A program made the position numbers and the translations under genes. The notes beneath the pieces are model-generated. The model was not told the DNA's origin and made no database searches. It worked only from the letters and a program-made list of their open reading frames with translations. A DNA stretch of 64,000 nt from Synchiropus splendidus. Taxonomy: Eukaryota > Chordata > Actinopteri > Syngnathiformes > Callionymidae. Positions 35,882 through 64,000 of the stretch are shown here, one piece after another. Within the stretch, counting starts at the first letter, position 1. Every line of letters starts with the position of its first letter. The stretch spans positions 9,277,001 to 9,341,000 of the forward strand of contig NC_071335.1 of assembly GCF_027744825.2 (NCBI RefSeq), written 5' to 3'.

Positions 35882-38800
35882 CACAACAGTATACATTGGC
35901 TAATGGTGGGTATTGTCTTGAAATGTAATCATAAACTTGAATGGATGCAATCTCAATGAGGAGTCAAAGACAAGTTTACATTTTTATGACCAAAATTACA
36001 CTGAAACGAAATCTAAATTGTAGCACTAGTCCCATTAGTGTTTGCAGTCAGGAAGGAAGGTCAAAGCTCTAGCTGTTCAGAGGGCGAGCAAAGCTTTGGC
36101 TCAGGGGGCGCAGGTGCGTTTTAGTACTCAATAATGTCGTGGAGATGAAATCTTGTAAAGCTGAAGGGCCTGGAGTGGAAGTGAATAAGAGCCAGAGTGA
36201 CTTCTATGTACATCCCTGCTAAATTACATCAAGTGACCGAAGTGTCTCCTTGTAAAATATAACTTCCTCTGGCTCTGCACTGCAGTGCGCTTGCTCACTA
36301 CCATGTTGGGAAAAATACATCATCTCATTCTCATGACATTGTCGTTCAGTCCATTTATGTAGTCCGTCCAACTTCCTAGGTTTCTCAAGCTCCATCTTCA
36401 ATTGATGCTGTTGGAAAATGCAAATATATTATGTGTATGTACAGGAAGTACATTAGCTGAGCAAATCAACATTTGTTTTTTCCATTTGTTTTTGGTGTCC
36501 TGCATTATTAATGATGATGGAGTGAAGCTGAGAGGTCTCGGTTATTGTTGTGCTCTGTTTATTTATACACAACAAATAAGGAGCCGTGATGGACTGAACA
36601 TGAATAATACAGACGCAAGGCCCTTCTAAACACTGCAGTGCTGTTTCCACTGGCATTATCAGAGAGATGCTTGCGTCTGATTTAGTAAGATAGTGTGGAC
36701 AACATAACAGGAGCAAAAGTGTTAGAGACACGCCTATTTATATGAGAGATTGCGTGTTTCCGGTTTGTAGCAGGGTTAATTTGAACACAAGCTCGTGGAA
36801 CAATGCTGTACAACACAGACCCTAGAACAGAGCTACAACAGTGCTGGAGTCAGCAGAAATTAAAGGCAAAAAACATTTCCACTGTCACATGATTTTATGG
36901 CACGATTTGACACCACACTATGCTCTAGTTCAGACAAGTGTGGCCTGGGGTTCCAAATGCGGCCCTTTGATTGTACGTATGCAGCACAGGAGTAAAACTA
37001 TTAAACTCACATCAGAATTGTTCATCGTTCAGTTGACTTTTACGAGCATTTCTTGTCTCCTTAAAGTACATAGGAATAGTACATAGATTAGGAAATGTAT
37101 AAGAGACATCAAGGATCTTTCGACGGAATGTGTTTTTTAGCACACAAGACAAATGCTTCAGCACCCCATCTGAGCCAGTAAAAGTGAATCTAACCCTTCA
37201 TATCGATGGACCAGATGGACCAATGTCATGCTATAAAAGTAAAGCTAATAAAAAATACAGTATATAATTGCATTCAAGTGAAGACTTACTGTAGGAACCA
37301 CGCACAGAGGAACAGAGGGAAAACAAAAGGAGAAAAAAAATGTGTAGCCGATGAACAAATCACAAAAAGATAAAATGATTGAGTGGTTCAAGACATACAA
37401 AATAAAACAAAGATAATAGCAGATAATGACAAGAATTGTGGATTTACTGGTGGATGATGACTGTGTTTTATTCATTGGGCACCTAGGGCCAAGCAGCAAC
37501 AACCACATGAGAAACCAGTTGCCTTTGAACTTCAAAAATATCCTGCACTACTCCTGCCATTCCTCATTGGATTTTACACACCGACATTTGACAGCGCAGA
37601 TTTCACCATTTAAATCTCAATATATCAGAGGGAGCTGAGCTTCTTGTAAATCTGCCAGAAATTGTCCCTTGAATCCCAAGACGTGACTCAATTGGACCCA
37701 GTAAAGATCCATTCCAGCGGTGACATCCGGCTCAACCTTCATTCCTCATGCATCCAAGACAATGATCCAGCTGTTTAGTCAAATCTAAAGTGACATTTCT
37801 GTCAAAGTTGATGCTAATCAACGCTGGCTTTTTCTCTGCTTCCCTTCTTATTCTAGCCTCCATTTCTACAGGCATCTGTTTGCAACCACTTGTTCAGAGT
37901 AAGACGGTTCTTTTGTGGTATACTGCTATTGCAACGTCTCCCTCAAGTTCTTCTACAGTTGTTTGGCCGAAAGAAAGGAGAAGAAGATAAAGGCTCGACA
38001 TGAATGAAGACTGTGCGGTGTAAGTGGCAACTGACTATCTTGTCCTGAGATGCTGTCAGTGATTTCAGAGGATATGCCTGAACATTGGGGCGACCTACAG
38101 ATCTCTCCAGGTGGATTATCAACGCAGCAGATGGAAAGTGATGGAATCATTATGTCATCTTGAATCTCTCAGTCACTCCCACAGCACACCTCATCCTTCC
38201 TCTCATGAGCTCTGTGCAACCCTCACACCTCTGATGGATTCCTCTGAGCATATGTATTTTCCCCGCACAGACTAATTATATCATCACATATTCACAAAGC
38301 AGAACTGTTTGTTATTTGAACATTATCATAATTGACCAGACGCCACCAATCCGGCTATGTATGTTTTATGAATATGATAATCTCAACCCGTGCTATAATG
38401 GTAAAACCATGCGTTATGTAACCCATAATTCATTGCAGCAAAGTGAAACTCATCCATCTCTCATATAATGGTATGATCACAACCTGCTCTACCAACAACA
38501 AAGCGCCGGAGGAGCCTACTGGCCCATTTAAATGAGTGCTGTGTGATATAAAAACTGCCCATTCAATGGCGACTTATGTAAGTAGAGGCTGCCATTGACA
38601 CTTGTTAAGTCAAGGTTCTGTGGTTATGATCACTAGAGATGGGAACTTCAAAAAGGAGAAAAAGTGTAAAATAGAAAAGCATCAAATGAAGCCCACAGAG
38701 GTTTTACAATCACACGGCCATGTGGACCTCCCAATTCGGCCTGAATGGGAAAGTCATAAGAAACATTGGGAATCAACACATTCATATAGTTGACACAAAG

Positions 38801-40012
38801 CTTGCTTGGATTGTTTTGCGCTAAACAATGTGTAATCCATATAGTAGCTTTACGTGACAATTAACCATAACCTGAAACCATAACTGAAAGGTCAAGCAAT
38901 GATCATGAAAAATTCAAAACAACAGTCCATAAACATCTTCCAGAGCCGTTTGTTGTGAATGATGTATACTGAACTTTAAAATGGCTTCGTTTGAGCGGGC
39001 ACTGCCTGAAGACAAATAGAAATTAATGATTTCTAACTCCTTGAACTATTTCCTGGTGATTGTGAATGAGGATGTTCATCCATCAGGACACAAGTGATTG
39101 GTCAGTGGGAGGATCACACCATCAGTAATCTTTCTCATGATCTTTCTTGTTTTCAGTCATTTAATGACAAGGGGAAACTTTTCTCTCCCTTTTTTCCTTT
39201 CTAGTCCAGCTAGACATGTCGCCTGCATGCAGAAAGACCATGCGAGGATAATACCTAAGCTTGCCCTTCCAAACGCATAGCTGCTACCATGAGCTTTCCC
39301 GGGGTCTCAACCTCCATCACACAGAGAAAATTGAATTGGTTTCCTCCATTGCAGGGGATAGTACACTGGAGGTGAATTCAGACGTATGTCTCAAGGTTTA
39401 TTCCCTTTCTTCCCAGTTTGATTGCTTCTCTCCCAGCTCAGTGGTGGCCAACAGAACGGGACTATGATTACCATGTTGCTGAATGTGGTCAGAGGGATGT
39501 TTTCATCACCCATTTGTGGCAACATTTTCTTCTTTTCTAGGCACTGAGAACCCAAGGATGGCAAATTTATTCCATAGGCTGAGCAGTCAAGGACATTGAG
39601 GAAGGTCTTTGTCTGTTAAAATCTGGGCTAAAATCTGAAAACATGTTCATTACTGTCAGTTACCAAGAGCAAGTTGACGTCATGGTCACCTGCCTGCGCG
39701 AGTAAACTTGGTTAGGATTTGAGAGATGATGTGAGTCCCTCTCTCTGTGATGCTTCGCTCAAAAAACAAACCTTTGACTCCCACTGTTTGAGAAATGAGT
39801 GTGAGGCTTGACAGGAAAGGATGTTGGGGACAAAACAAGCCTAGGCTTTTTTTTTTTTTTTTTTTAGAAATGGCTGTACCCAACCTTTATAATCGACCTG
39901 TTTTTGTTTCTGTTGACATTTGAAGGATCAGGTGTGGCAGCAGATGAAAGTAGTTTGAATAATTGCACTGCAACACGCACTTTCCAACTAATCAAACTAA
40001 ACTGACAAAGGT

Positions 40013-40325
40013 ATACACACACACACACACACACGTTTGTCTTCCTATCTTAGTGAGTACCGTCATTGGCATACATTGACATAACCCAGCATCACCCTAT
40101 AAACCTAGCCATCTCAAACAAATGGCTAAGCTTAACCTTGACTCTGAACCAAACTAAAACCCAATTATAAAAACCCAGCTATTTTGTAGTTTTAACACTC
40201 ATACTCCGGCTTGACAAAGTGAGGACCGGCCTAAATGTCCTCACTTTGCAAAAATGTCCTCACTCTGATGATTAAAAACTCATACAGGTTGTCACAAAGA
40301 TAGAAGTACAGGTACACACACACAC
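40013..40325 (+). repeat. Teleost interspersed repeat with GTGAGGAC motifs, CA-flanked
   Basis: Begins after a CA tract, runs through GTTTGTCTTCCTATCTTAGT, AGTGAGGACCGGCC, AATGTCCTCACT twice, and ends AAGATAGAAGTACAGGTACA followed by CACA. This layout is shared by a repeat common in fish introns. Class uncertain. Confidence 0.6.
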
Positions 40326-41059
40326 ATCAATTCTGCAAGATAAAATCTCTAGTCTCAAATTCTCCGTCTGATAATGTCGTTTTTTGTCACAGTCAACAAC
40401 CCAGAGCCACCACAAATTGAATGAATATACCACGTGACCAAGTCATGTCAGTAATTGGTTTAGCTGCTGCACTGATATTTTCTGGCAACCCAGAAGCAGA
40501 TTGTGATGCATGATGCTCTTTCACCCATGATATGGTGGATACCACTATAGCAAAAGAGGTTACTGGATTCCAAAACTATCCCACTCAAATTATTTGAATT
40601 AAAAATACAACCTACATCATTCATCCATAAATAATAATGAGAAACCATAATAGCATCAAATCAAAAAGTTCACCAAGAGGACCGAGTGACTAAAGCATGA
40701 AGGTGGGAATATCAAAAGCATGGAAAGACATTCAAGACACAACATGAACAACGGACAGAGATAACCAATTAGCTCCTAAAGCTAAAAAAAATGGCTGGAG
40801 AAGCCTGGATGACATCAACATACGGGGTCGAACATGGCCTGGAATAGTTGCGAGTCGCTTGCGACACCAGGCTACGTCAAGAGTTTTCACTGGACTTACA
40901 CATTCAAAGAGCCCGTTGAGCACAGTTCCCGAGACCAAAACCAAACCAACCTCCACGGTCGATTGTTTTGAACTTAATGTTCACCATGAAAGGAATGATA
41001 GTGAAAATGGCATGGCAGAAACAAACACATTACACTGGAAGGAAAGGCTGTTATGACGG

Positions 41060-43390
41060 CGTCAAGAGGGCGTTGAAGAGAGAGGGGATCGAGTTACGGA
41101 AGAGAGCAATTGAAATGGAGGATGTGTTTGAAAAACCTCAAACCTAATGAAAAAAATAGAATCATGACGCTCATGTCAATGTAAATGGGCTAGGAAACCC
41201 CATCAAAAGCACATAAACAAAACTCAAATCAACTTTCTGCAAGAAACTCACCTCTCACAGACAGAACCCAAAAAACTTTTCAAAATTCATACTTCAGTTC
41301 TAATATTAATTTAAGGAGTCACAATTTTTTATTTTATATAGAGCAATAAAGCAATGGCACATTTGCATCCTTGCGTGATCTTATGCAGGTAACACAGTAA
41401 AGCAATGGTGTACTGTATGTACTGTATACGTGGCGGAGATTTCAATATGATTGCGAATACAGACCTTGATAGGACAAACAAGAAAAGAAGCGGAAACACC
41501 CATTTGCCAAATAGTTGACATTTTTTACAGCACAATTATATACATATATACAATTTGAGATCCAAAAACGAATCAATTCAAATATCAGCTCAAAGAAATA
41601 TTCAGAATTTGTTATCACAAACTGTGCACTCAGTCTGCAGACAGAAATGAAGAGCTCATTGAAAGATTTGACTTGATCCCTTGCACCTTCCATCTATTGA
41701 CAGTAAGCAAAACAAACAATGTACAAACCAGATGACTCTTGAGGAGATTAAAAAAGCAATAAAAAAGTAAAACAACAAACAAATCACCAGGAAGTGATGG
41801 ATTTCTAGGGGAATGATACAGAAAATTTGAAAATGAATTGACACCTCCACTTTAATCTACCTTTAACTGGACACTTTCAAAAGCTATTGTACCTCCATCC
41901 AGGAAAGAAGCCATAATCACATTTCTACCAAAACTATTGCCAAGTTACCGTCCGATCGCAATTCTGAACGAAGACTTTTGCATCAGTCAACTCAAGTAGA
42001 TTACAGTGCTTTGTCACAGACCTTATAGATGAGGATCAAACAGGAATTGTACGACAAACACAACATAATATTAGGAGAACATTACATATTATAAATAATA
42101 TATAAAAGAGAATAATATATCACCTGCATTAATAAGTTTAGACGCTGAAAAAGTGTTTGATCTGGAGTTTCTATATGAAAACAAGGACGAAATTTGGGTT
42201 TAATGAAAGCGCAATTCATATTATCAAGATGATTTATAACCAGCCGATGGCTAGGCTAAAAATTAATGGTTCTCTATCAAGCACGAAGATTTCTATTACC
42301 AAGGGGGACGATGCAGGGTTGTTAGCATCTTTCACACTCTAAATATGGTCCTTTGTAATTAAGAAACAAAAAGCTGGCAAATAAATCGGTCTACTGAGAT
42401 CATTCCATGCGATAAAGAATAGATTTAAGAAGACTACAATGACAAAAAAATGATGACAAATATCAAAGAAACTCACCTTATAATAAAATTACTAGAGCAC
42501 TCATTTGCTAATATCATTACTAAAGCAATATCATTAATATACAAGCATCTAATTGGATACAAGAATGAAAATACATTATGTATTAAACCAAACGGTTCAA
42601 AGAATTGGATGAAGAGATAACGGACAAAATGTGGAATAAAATGTGGATAACAAAGCAGACCACCTCCCAATCACATGGATGGATGTAATTTGCATGGAAG
42701 AACCAAATACAGTACTTCATTACTCTCCACAGTTGAATAAAAATCTGCTATGTTAGAGAAAATACAATCAAATGGATCCTAACTCCTCACACATCTCCTG
42801 GGTGTGTCCAATAATTGTCTTTTTGGAGAATGGGTTGTGTGTGAAGTAATGGCATACATGATACCATTTACTGCAAGTGTTTTATATGTGGTCATCTAAA
42901 AGGACCTGCGCAGAAATCAGACACAAACTGTGTTTGGTGAATATTTTACTGAAGGATGGAAAGAAGGCCATCACAAGAAAATGGTGTCAATCAGCTGCAC
43001 CGGACATTGAACAATGGTGTGATATTATTGAAAATATATTTACACTGGAAATACTGACATATAAATTAAAAATGAAAGATGAATGGGTAAAATACAAAGG
43101 AAAATGTGAATCTTAAGTTAATGTAATTGTTTCTCACATGTTTCATGTACGTTTACTTTATGTCAGTGTCTTTTTGTTAATTATGGCTGCTTTTATTTTA
43201 GGAGAGGGAATGTGTTTCTGGATGTTGTTGTTGATGTTTTTGTTTTTTGGGGTATGTTTATCTATGTTATCTTCTTTTCTGTGTACATTTTGTATATTGA
43301 TGCCAAATCCAAAGTGTATTTGTCACAAAATGGACCATTGTATGTGCATCTACAATAAAAAAAAATTACAATTTTACAAAAAAAGAAAAA
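41060..43390 (+). mobile_element. L1-like LINE copy, heavily decayed
   Basis: Order of recognisable segments: endonuclease start NVNGLGNPIKS (about 41180); RT region [11 protein letters not shown], then [11 protein letters not shown] (about 42020-42105); SLDAEK (about 42137-42154, frame broken just after); FGFNESAIHIIKMIYNQP and MARLKINGSLSSTK (42190-42290); C-terminal KKAITRKWCQSAAPDIEQW (about 42960-43020), followed by stop at 43113-43115. An AATAAA and an A-rich tail follow at about 43347-43390. Many stops and frameshifts; not active. Confidence 0.78.
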
Positions 43391-43797
43391 TGTCAAGTCA
43401 CTTATTTCAAGGTACTGCTGACTTTTGACTCTGTGTTCTCAGTGACCACCACTACAAGTTCTCTTTCAACATGCAGTGAAGGATTTTAAAGGAGCTGCTT
43501 CCATGCTACTTTTGATGGATGCAGCTATCAGTGAAAGTGTTCTTGGTTCTAACAGAGCACACAGAGAAAGAAAGTCATGACGTGTTCACCTGGATATTTA
43601 ATCTAAACTCAACTCACTTGGCACTAATGGCGGCTGCGTTCCAGCATTACTAACTATAATGCACTAAGGGCCGGGGAATGCAATATTATTTATGGTAAAT
43701 AGAAACGAAATGTTCTCAACATTCTTTCATATCACTTTTCACATTATTTGGAGTTTAATTATGGATGAAACATATACTATTAAAAAATGTGGTGCAT

Positions 43798-44620
43798 GTG
43801 TGTGTTTTTGTGTGTGTTTGTGTGTGTGTATTTGTGTGTGTGTGTTTGTGTGTGTGTATTTGTGTGTGTGTGTTTGTGTGTGTGCGTCTGGCTAAATTTC
43901 ACTTGTGAGGACCAGTTCTTGACAAAACACTTTGTGAGGACCGTATGCCTGTGGGGACGATTTGCTTCACCTGATACAGACAAAACCACCCCATTTAATG
44001 GTTTATTTGTTGTTTGTTGGTTTTTATAGTATGCACCACCCACTGAAATCAGCCAGAAGGCTCCTACTGTGCCTCCTCGCTGGTAGAGTAGGCAGCGATC
44101 ACACTATTCAATGAGAAAGGGACACGATTCATTCTACTGCAATGAATTATGGGTCACAAAACACACTTTTTTTAAACTTAATAATGCTGTTTCGGAATAT
44201 CATATTGTCATAATACATACATTCCATGCATACATTACATGGCTTAATGAGGTAGTATACATAACTGCTGATGCCAAATTCATAATAAGGCACATGAACT
44301 TGGTAATATTGCATGAAAGACATCCAGGCAGCTTTGAACAGTTGACTGATCCTGATCCTAACCCCAACCATTGACCTATTAAAAGGGATGGTTATGGCAT
44401 TTTGAACCAAACCACCCATTCTTCAACGTAACTGACTCATTATGATTTGGTTTAAGTTTGGTTCAGAGTCATGGTTAAGGTGAGTCATTTGTTTTGGATG
44501 GTTTAGGGTGAGAGACTGGGGAAAGCACTATGGCAATGAGAAACCTCACAATGTTCCCACAAGGATAGAAATACAAACGTGTGTATGTGTGTGCGTGTGC
44601 GTGTGTGTGTCTGTGTGCGA
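43798..44620 (-). repeat. Second copy of the GTGAGGAC repeat, opposite orientation, split
   Basis: The part at 43885-43990 holds TTGTGAGGACCAG and TTGTGAGGACCGT. The part at about 44380-44580 holds AGTTTGGTTCAGAGTCATGG and ends AAACGTGTGTATGTG, the complement of the other copy's left end. The middle (about 44040-44370) is unrelated and may be an insertion. TG tracts lie at both edges (43798-43886, 44580-44618). Confidence 0.5.
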
Positions 44621-45049
44621 ACTGATATAGCCACACCTATGGGAATGAACTCTTGGAAACACCTCCTTTAGGGGACTTTTGCTATTTGTGGGGACCTTTT
44701 GCTGGCTCAATTTGAGTATTAAAACTTCGAAATAACTGGGTCGTTATATGTGAATTTAAGTGAATGTAAATAAACAAATAAAATAAAACTAAAGATCTGT
44801 ATAGCAGGAAGGTAAAACATTAACGTAAGAAGATGGATGGATTTTTGAATACTATAAATTGTTATTTTGGAGTCTTTACATTAAGTTGACATTAATTCAA
44901 ATAGTTGTCACTGGTTGGGGGTGGCAGTGGGAGGCACTTACTACTACTTACTATATCTCGTTAGTTACATTTAAATCATAAAATGTCAGCAACAATATCT
45001 ACTGAGGCGGGCAATAAAAAGTTTGGACACAATCTGGGTTTAGCTCGGG

Positions 45050-45560
45050 AGTGATGACGTCACCTGACAACATTGCAGCGCTAACGGTGCATGCCGGGTA
45101 CAACTCAAGATGGCGGCGCCCTTGCAGAAGTGCTGAAGAAGTGCCTCCGGTTATCATTCTTGAAATTCCTAGGGATATCCGGCAAGTCCTTGACTTCAGC
45201 CTCCTTCTTGTGCCGTCCAGACGAACCCGGCTGTCCAACAGCGTTAGCGGTGCCTGGCGTTGCTGTGTTGGACAGTGAGTGTGGAGATGGGCCTGGTGTT
45301 CAACTGCTTCCCTTAGCGAGGGTCCACGGATAGTGCCGCCGCACAGACCCTTCCTCTCCGGCTTGGAAGCCTTTCACCTGCTCTACCGGCTCTGGACGCT
45401 GCCCTACAACTTTCTTGCCAGGATAGTTTCTGTCATCGTCCGGAGACGGAGAGGTTCCCCAGCTCGTGCGGCTAATCCCACCGAACCGAGGTCTGCGCAC
45501 ATTTGCACACCGTGATTGCGCCATTTATGTGCCTCATGCACCTGTGGGCACCGTGTACTT
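45050..45560 (+). promoter_or_regulatory. CpG-rich, TATA-less promoter and 5' leader of rptor
   Basis: About 500 bp of clearly higher GC and CpG content than the AT-rich flanks. It contains a perfect CRE palindrome TGACGTCA (45055-45062) and, 45 bp on, the YY1-type motif AAGATGGCGGC (45107-45117), which typically sits just downstream of the start site in housekeeping promoters. No TATA box is seen. It lies 1.5 kb upstream of the Raptor start codon with no other gene between, so it is the natural rptor promoter (inference). Confidence 0.7.
45080..45274 (+). other. Candidate 5' non-coding exon of rptor
   Basis: The coding exon at 46583 is preceded by a strong acceptor (pyrimidine tract, then CTGTACAG), so an upstream leader exon is expected. 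The best donor in the CpG-rich region is ACA|GTGAGT at 45275. The 5' end is only approximate, placed near the YY1 motif. An unspliced leader is the alternative. Confidence 0.4.
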
Positions 45561-46582
45561 GACTGCAGGCAAAGTTCAGGAGCTGCTCAGGCTCCCTTGT
45601 TGCCCAGCAGCTGACTGCCAATGAGCTGTCACTTTAGCCGCGATAGCTTAGCATGTACTTGCAAGACAGTTACCGGTTCTGCTTGAGACCAATGACATCT
45701 GTTGTGCTCTTATAACGGCGTCTTAATTTGGTGCTAGACACCCCAAATCACCGCAACATCTTCAAACTATCACGGCGAAGTGATCAATAAAGCATGAATC
45801 CACGTTTATCATTTATATGTGAAATAGATTTATAGCACTGAAGTTAAGAAAATAAGAATTGTGAAACATTTAAATTTCAGCTGCCATTTGACAGTGAATT
45901 TGTTAGTGAACTTTGCTGTGCATTTTAGCAGTATAGACACAATACATGCTACACTACACTATGCTCCGCTAGCATATGTATATTTTGTTGACAATGGATA
46001 CTTATGACATGTTGCATGTGCTTCGTGGTTTGTTGATGTGTTTACAACTTACCCTACTGAGGCTGCTGAGGCTGCGGGCCACTGGCGTTACCCAACTAAA
46101 TCTGTGGAGCAGTAAAGGAGCCAAATGATACAATGGATAATCAGTGTATTGCAGTCATCTCCTGCAATGAACATACATTTTGATTGGGCTATTTTTAAAG
46201 GTTATTCGACTCAATCCAAAAATGGGTATGTGTTAGTGTGATTTCTTCTATCTCTGGTTTTTACCAGTCATTTCATTAAACAGTATTTGATTTGTTGTCA
46301 GTTGTTTTGTGTACATTATTTACAATGTGTAGCACAAATTGAAACAACATGAATATCAGCGGACATTTGGCAAATTCCCATCTGTGGAAGCTTACATTTG
46401 TTGGCAACATTGTATTGCGGTTTAGTTGACAGCGCCATATAACAGCCCAAGGTTGATGCAGTATGACTAGTTTTTCATTGGCTAACCAGCACCAGTTATT
46501 TATTTACCATTTCCAATGTTATACTTCGTCTGTAATATTTTCATGTCTCAGTGTAGTTACCATCTTCTTTCCCTCTGTACAG
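45275..46582 (+). other. Probable leader intron of rptor
   Basis: If the ACA|GTGAGT donor is used, this is a 1.3-kb intron in the 5' leader. No repeat or exon was recognised inside it. Confidence 0.4.
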
Positions 46583-46595
46583 TGCTCAAATGAAA

Positions 46596-61929
<15,334 letters not shown>

Positions 61930-64000
61930 GTAAGAGCCCCACAACCATGTGACACTGCATTTATGTCCATGAAAAGATATTCTCAATTAAATCAGGTCAT
62001 TCAATGGGTTTTTGGGAAATTTGTAAAATGCCATTTGAACACCCCCATTGAGCATTTTAGCAAGGTAGAGCTACAAGTATCATCAATGATCCCACTTCCT
62101 GATGAAAGTGGAGGGAACAATATTTTAATATTTGTTGTCTTTGCACTACTGCAAGCACTCCAGGCTTTCAGGAAGTAGAATGGTCCTTTATTAAGTGTAG
62201 AACAGCATCTTGTAAGCCGAATATTTCCACTGAACATGAGGACTTCTGGCATCTAACTTCCGGGCACATTAATCTGATGCAAAACACAAATGTTTGGGGT
62301 TTGGGGTGATGTGACTCAGTATGTTTCCTTGAAAGCTTGGTATAGATTTTCCTGTTAGGTAAAAATGGAAACTGAAGACAGTTAGCTTGTGTGTGTGGAA
62401 AGAGAAAGGTGCTAAAAGAGTGGGGAATTGTTTCATACTGGAGCTCAGCTGTAAAAAGTGAGATGATATCCAGGAGGATGTGGGAGGATGATCGCTCACA
62501 TCCTCGCAGCCTCACCAACACACCTTATATAAACTTGTGTTGAATCTTCAATTCCATTGCAAAAGCTGTCAAGTCATTGCTGTTTCTCCTCAAGTCCACT
62601 TTCTCTACCCAATTTACGACAGTGTGTGCGAACATAGAGACAACTTTTTGAGATTTACTCTTCACCCTGTGTTTAACATTTATGGCCAGAAACACACACA
62701 GCTTGGCTGCCTCCCACTCACTCCTTCTTCCAATACTACCTTTAGCATCTTTGCTTTTCTTTCACTCTGCATGAACCATTTTACTTTGCCTTATTTGGAC
62801 CCATTTCTAGTTAAATCTTAATGTGGCTGGATGTTATCTGAATTTGGCAGTTATTTTTGATCCCGAAAGCTACAATACATCTTTTACTTCTCTATCCAGC
62901 TTCTGTTATGCACGTTTGAAATTGGACTGTTTGTTTTTATTTATTGAACTTGGTCTGTCTTGGTCTCCGTTCTCTCCGGTTCAGGTGGTCTTGACTACAA
63001 GTCTAACCAGACCCCATCTTTTTATGCTTTGCAAGCATTGTTTCGATATGCTTAAGGGTCTTGTGCCACCCTTTTGGATACATTTTTATTTGTCCACAGT
63101 TCATGGTACCTCTGAAAAGTATGTTTTGATCCAAGAAATCTGAAAGTCACACAAACTTCCCATCAGAATTTAGTGAGTTTCACCATTATATCTGGGCATT
63201 TCTGCCTGCTCATGTTGGAGTGTTGAGTAATGTTCACGGCTAGTCTGTTCTGTTCACTCAACAAGAAAGAAAGGTGCCACCCTTTGATTCTCTCTCCTTC
63301 ACTCCCATCCACACAGGCACCATCTGCTCCTCTATTCTGCCAGGCTCCTCTTTCATTCTGTGTGTTTATGTCACCCTTTCACGCTCCATCTCTCTGTCTT
63401 CCCCTATATGTGTCGGGATGTGGTTTGAAATGACTTTCCATTGACACATGCTGTATCAAAAAATAAGCTTCTTGTCTTCTAAAATTGTCGCCACTGCTGT
63501 CTGACTTGTTTACTTTGCACCTGTGCTTGTTCTATATAGGCTTGGATGTTTTTGTGTCCTGCCTTTCCTTTGTGTTCTGCAACCCGTAAAAGATATAGAA
63601 TCGTCTGGTTTATTCATCAAATAGCCTCACCACAAAGAACCCTGTGTTTTAGCATGGCAGGTGTAGTTCAGTGCATCAAATCTGAATGAATGAAACTTCA
63701 CTCAAAAGCTGGTGCTTTGTGTCCAATTTGTACATTGCATTACAAACGACAGCACCATGAGTAAACTGCTCAGCCATGCAGGTCCTAGCCCCAACCCACC
63801 CCCTTGAAACATGATGCTGAAGAGGAAAGAAGAGGATGACTGCATTGAAACAACTCATGTGGCAACACTGAAGGCTGACAGGTGCATCTACACTCGATGC
63901 AAAATTCCTCTTAAAAATAGGGATGTCAGCCTAAAAATTAAATAATGACTTCAACTTCCGTTCTTGTCCTTAACTGACTTTGAAGGCTACCTTTGTCCAA
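61930..64000 (+). other. Start of rptor third coding intron
   Basis: From GTAAGA to the window edge. No sequence resembling the next Raptor exon and no recognisable repeat was seen. Confidence 0.85.

Larger units (their letters stand above)
30250..45049. other. Intergenic region between nptx1 and rptor promoters
   Basis: About 14.8 kb between the two divergent promoters. Apart from the elements listed separately (RTE scrap, mini-Tc1, GTGAGGAC repeats, L1-like LINE) it holds no gene I can support. Stretches at about 32815-33130 and 38270-38580 have balanced composition and no repeat signature. Confidence 0.6.

Noticed and set aside
45091..45515. Two overlapping frames of about 80 codons in the CpG-rich region, including a hydrophobic stretch AFHLLYRLWTLPYNFLARIV
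   Set aside because: GC-rich leader sequence gives long frames by chance. No protein recognised, and the region is better explained as the rptor promoter and leader.

Overview
This window is vertebrate nuclear DNA, almost certainly from a ray-finned (teleost) fish. The two real genes have classic vertebrate exon structure with GT..AG introns. The rest is AT-rich non-coding DNA containing teleost-type repeats: RTE-like, Tx1-like and L1-like LINEs, Tc1/mariner remnants, hAT-type miniature elements, and long GATA, GA, TG and AT microsatellites. Genus or species cannot be called from sequence reading alone.

The window holds one complete and one partial protein-coding gene, arranged head to head. 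On the minus strand (25603-30161) is a five-exon neuronal pentraxin gene of the NPTX1 type, encoding about 421 residues, with a TATA box just upstream and a candidate poly(A) signal near 24666. On the plus strand are the promoter and first three coding exons of rptor (Raptor, the mTORC1 scaffold): 46596-46757, 60013-60115 and 61847-61929. The gene runs off the right edge. NPTX1 and RPTOR are also divergent neighbours in the human genome (17q25.3), so the pairing supports both calls. The pentraxin and Raptor have no known joint pathway; the adjacency is a synteny block.

Layout: 1-24.6 kb lies 3' of the pentraxin gene and holds mostly decayed transposons: RTE-like fragments at about 4.95, 15.0 and 18.1 kb; a second LINE family at 7.1 kb and at 9.75-10.46 kb (the latter with an intact 13-bp target duplication); a Tc1-like element at 16.9-17.7 kb; and a Tx1-like LINE at 19.0-21.8 kb split by a later inverted-repeat element. 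One unidentified exon-like stretch lies at 5791-5939. 25.6-30.2 kb is the pentraxin gene. 30.2-45.0 kb is the intergenic region between the two promoters, with a miniature Tc1 element (35.7 kb), a decayed L1 (41.1-43.4 kb) and two oppositely oriented copies of a GTGAGGAC-containing teleost repeat. 45.05-64 kb is rptor: promoter, 5' leader, a 13.3-kb first coding intron carrying several inverted-repeat elements and a long TG tract, then two short exons.

I found no CRISPR array, operon or other compact novel system. The most informative non-gene signals are transposon structures with readable insertion histories, a perfect 22-bp hairpin inside one of them, and an unassigned 691-bp segment bounded by 17-bp inverted repeats.
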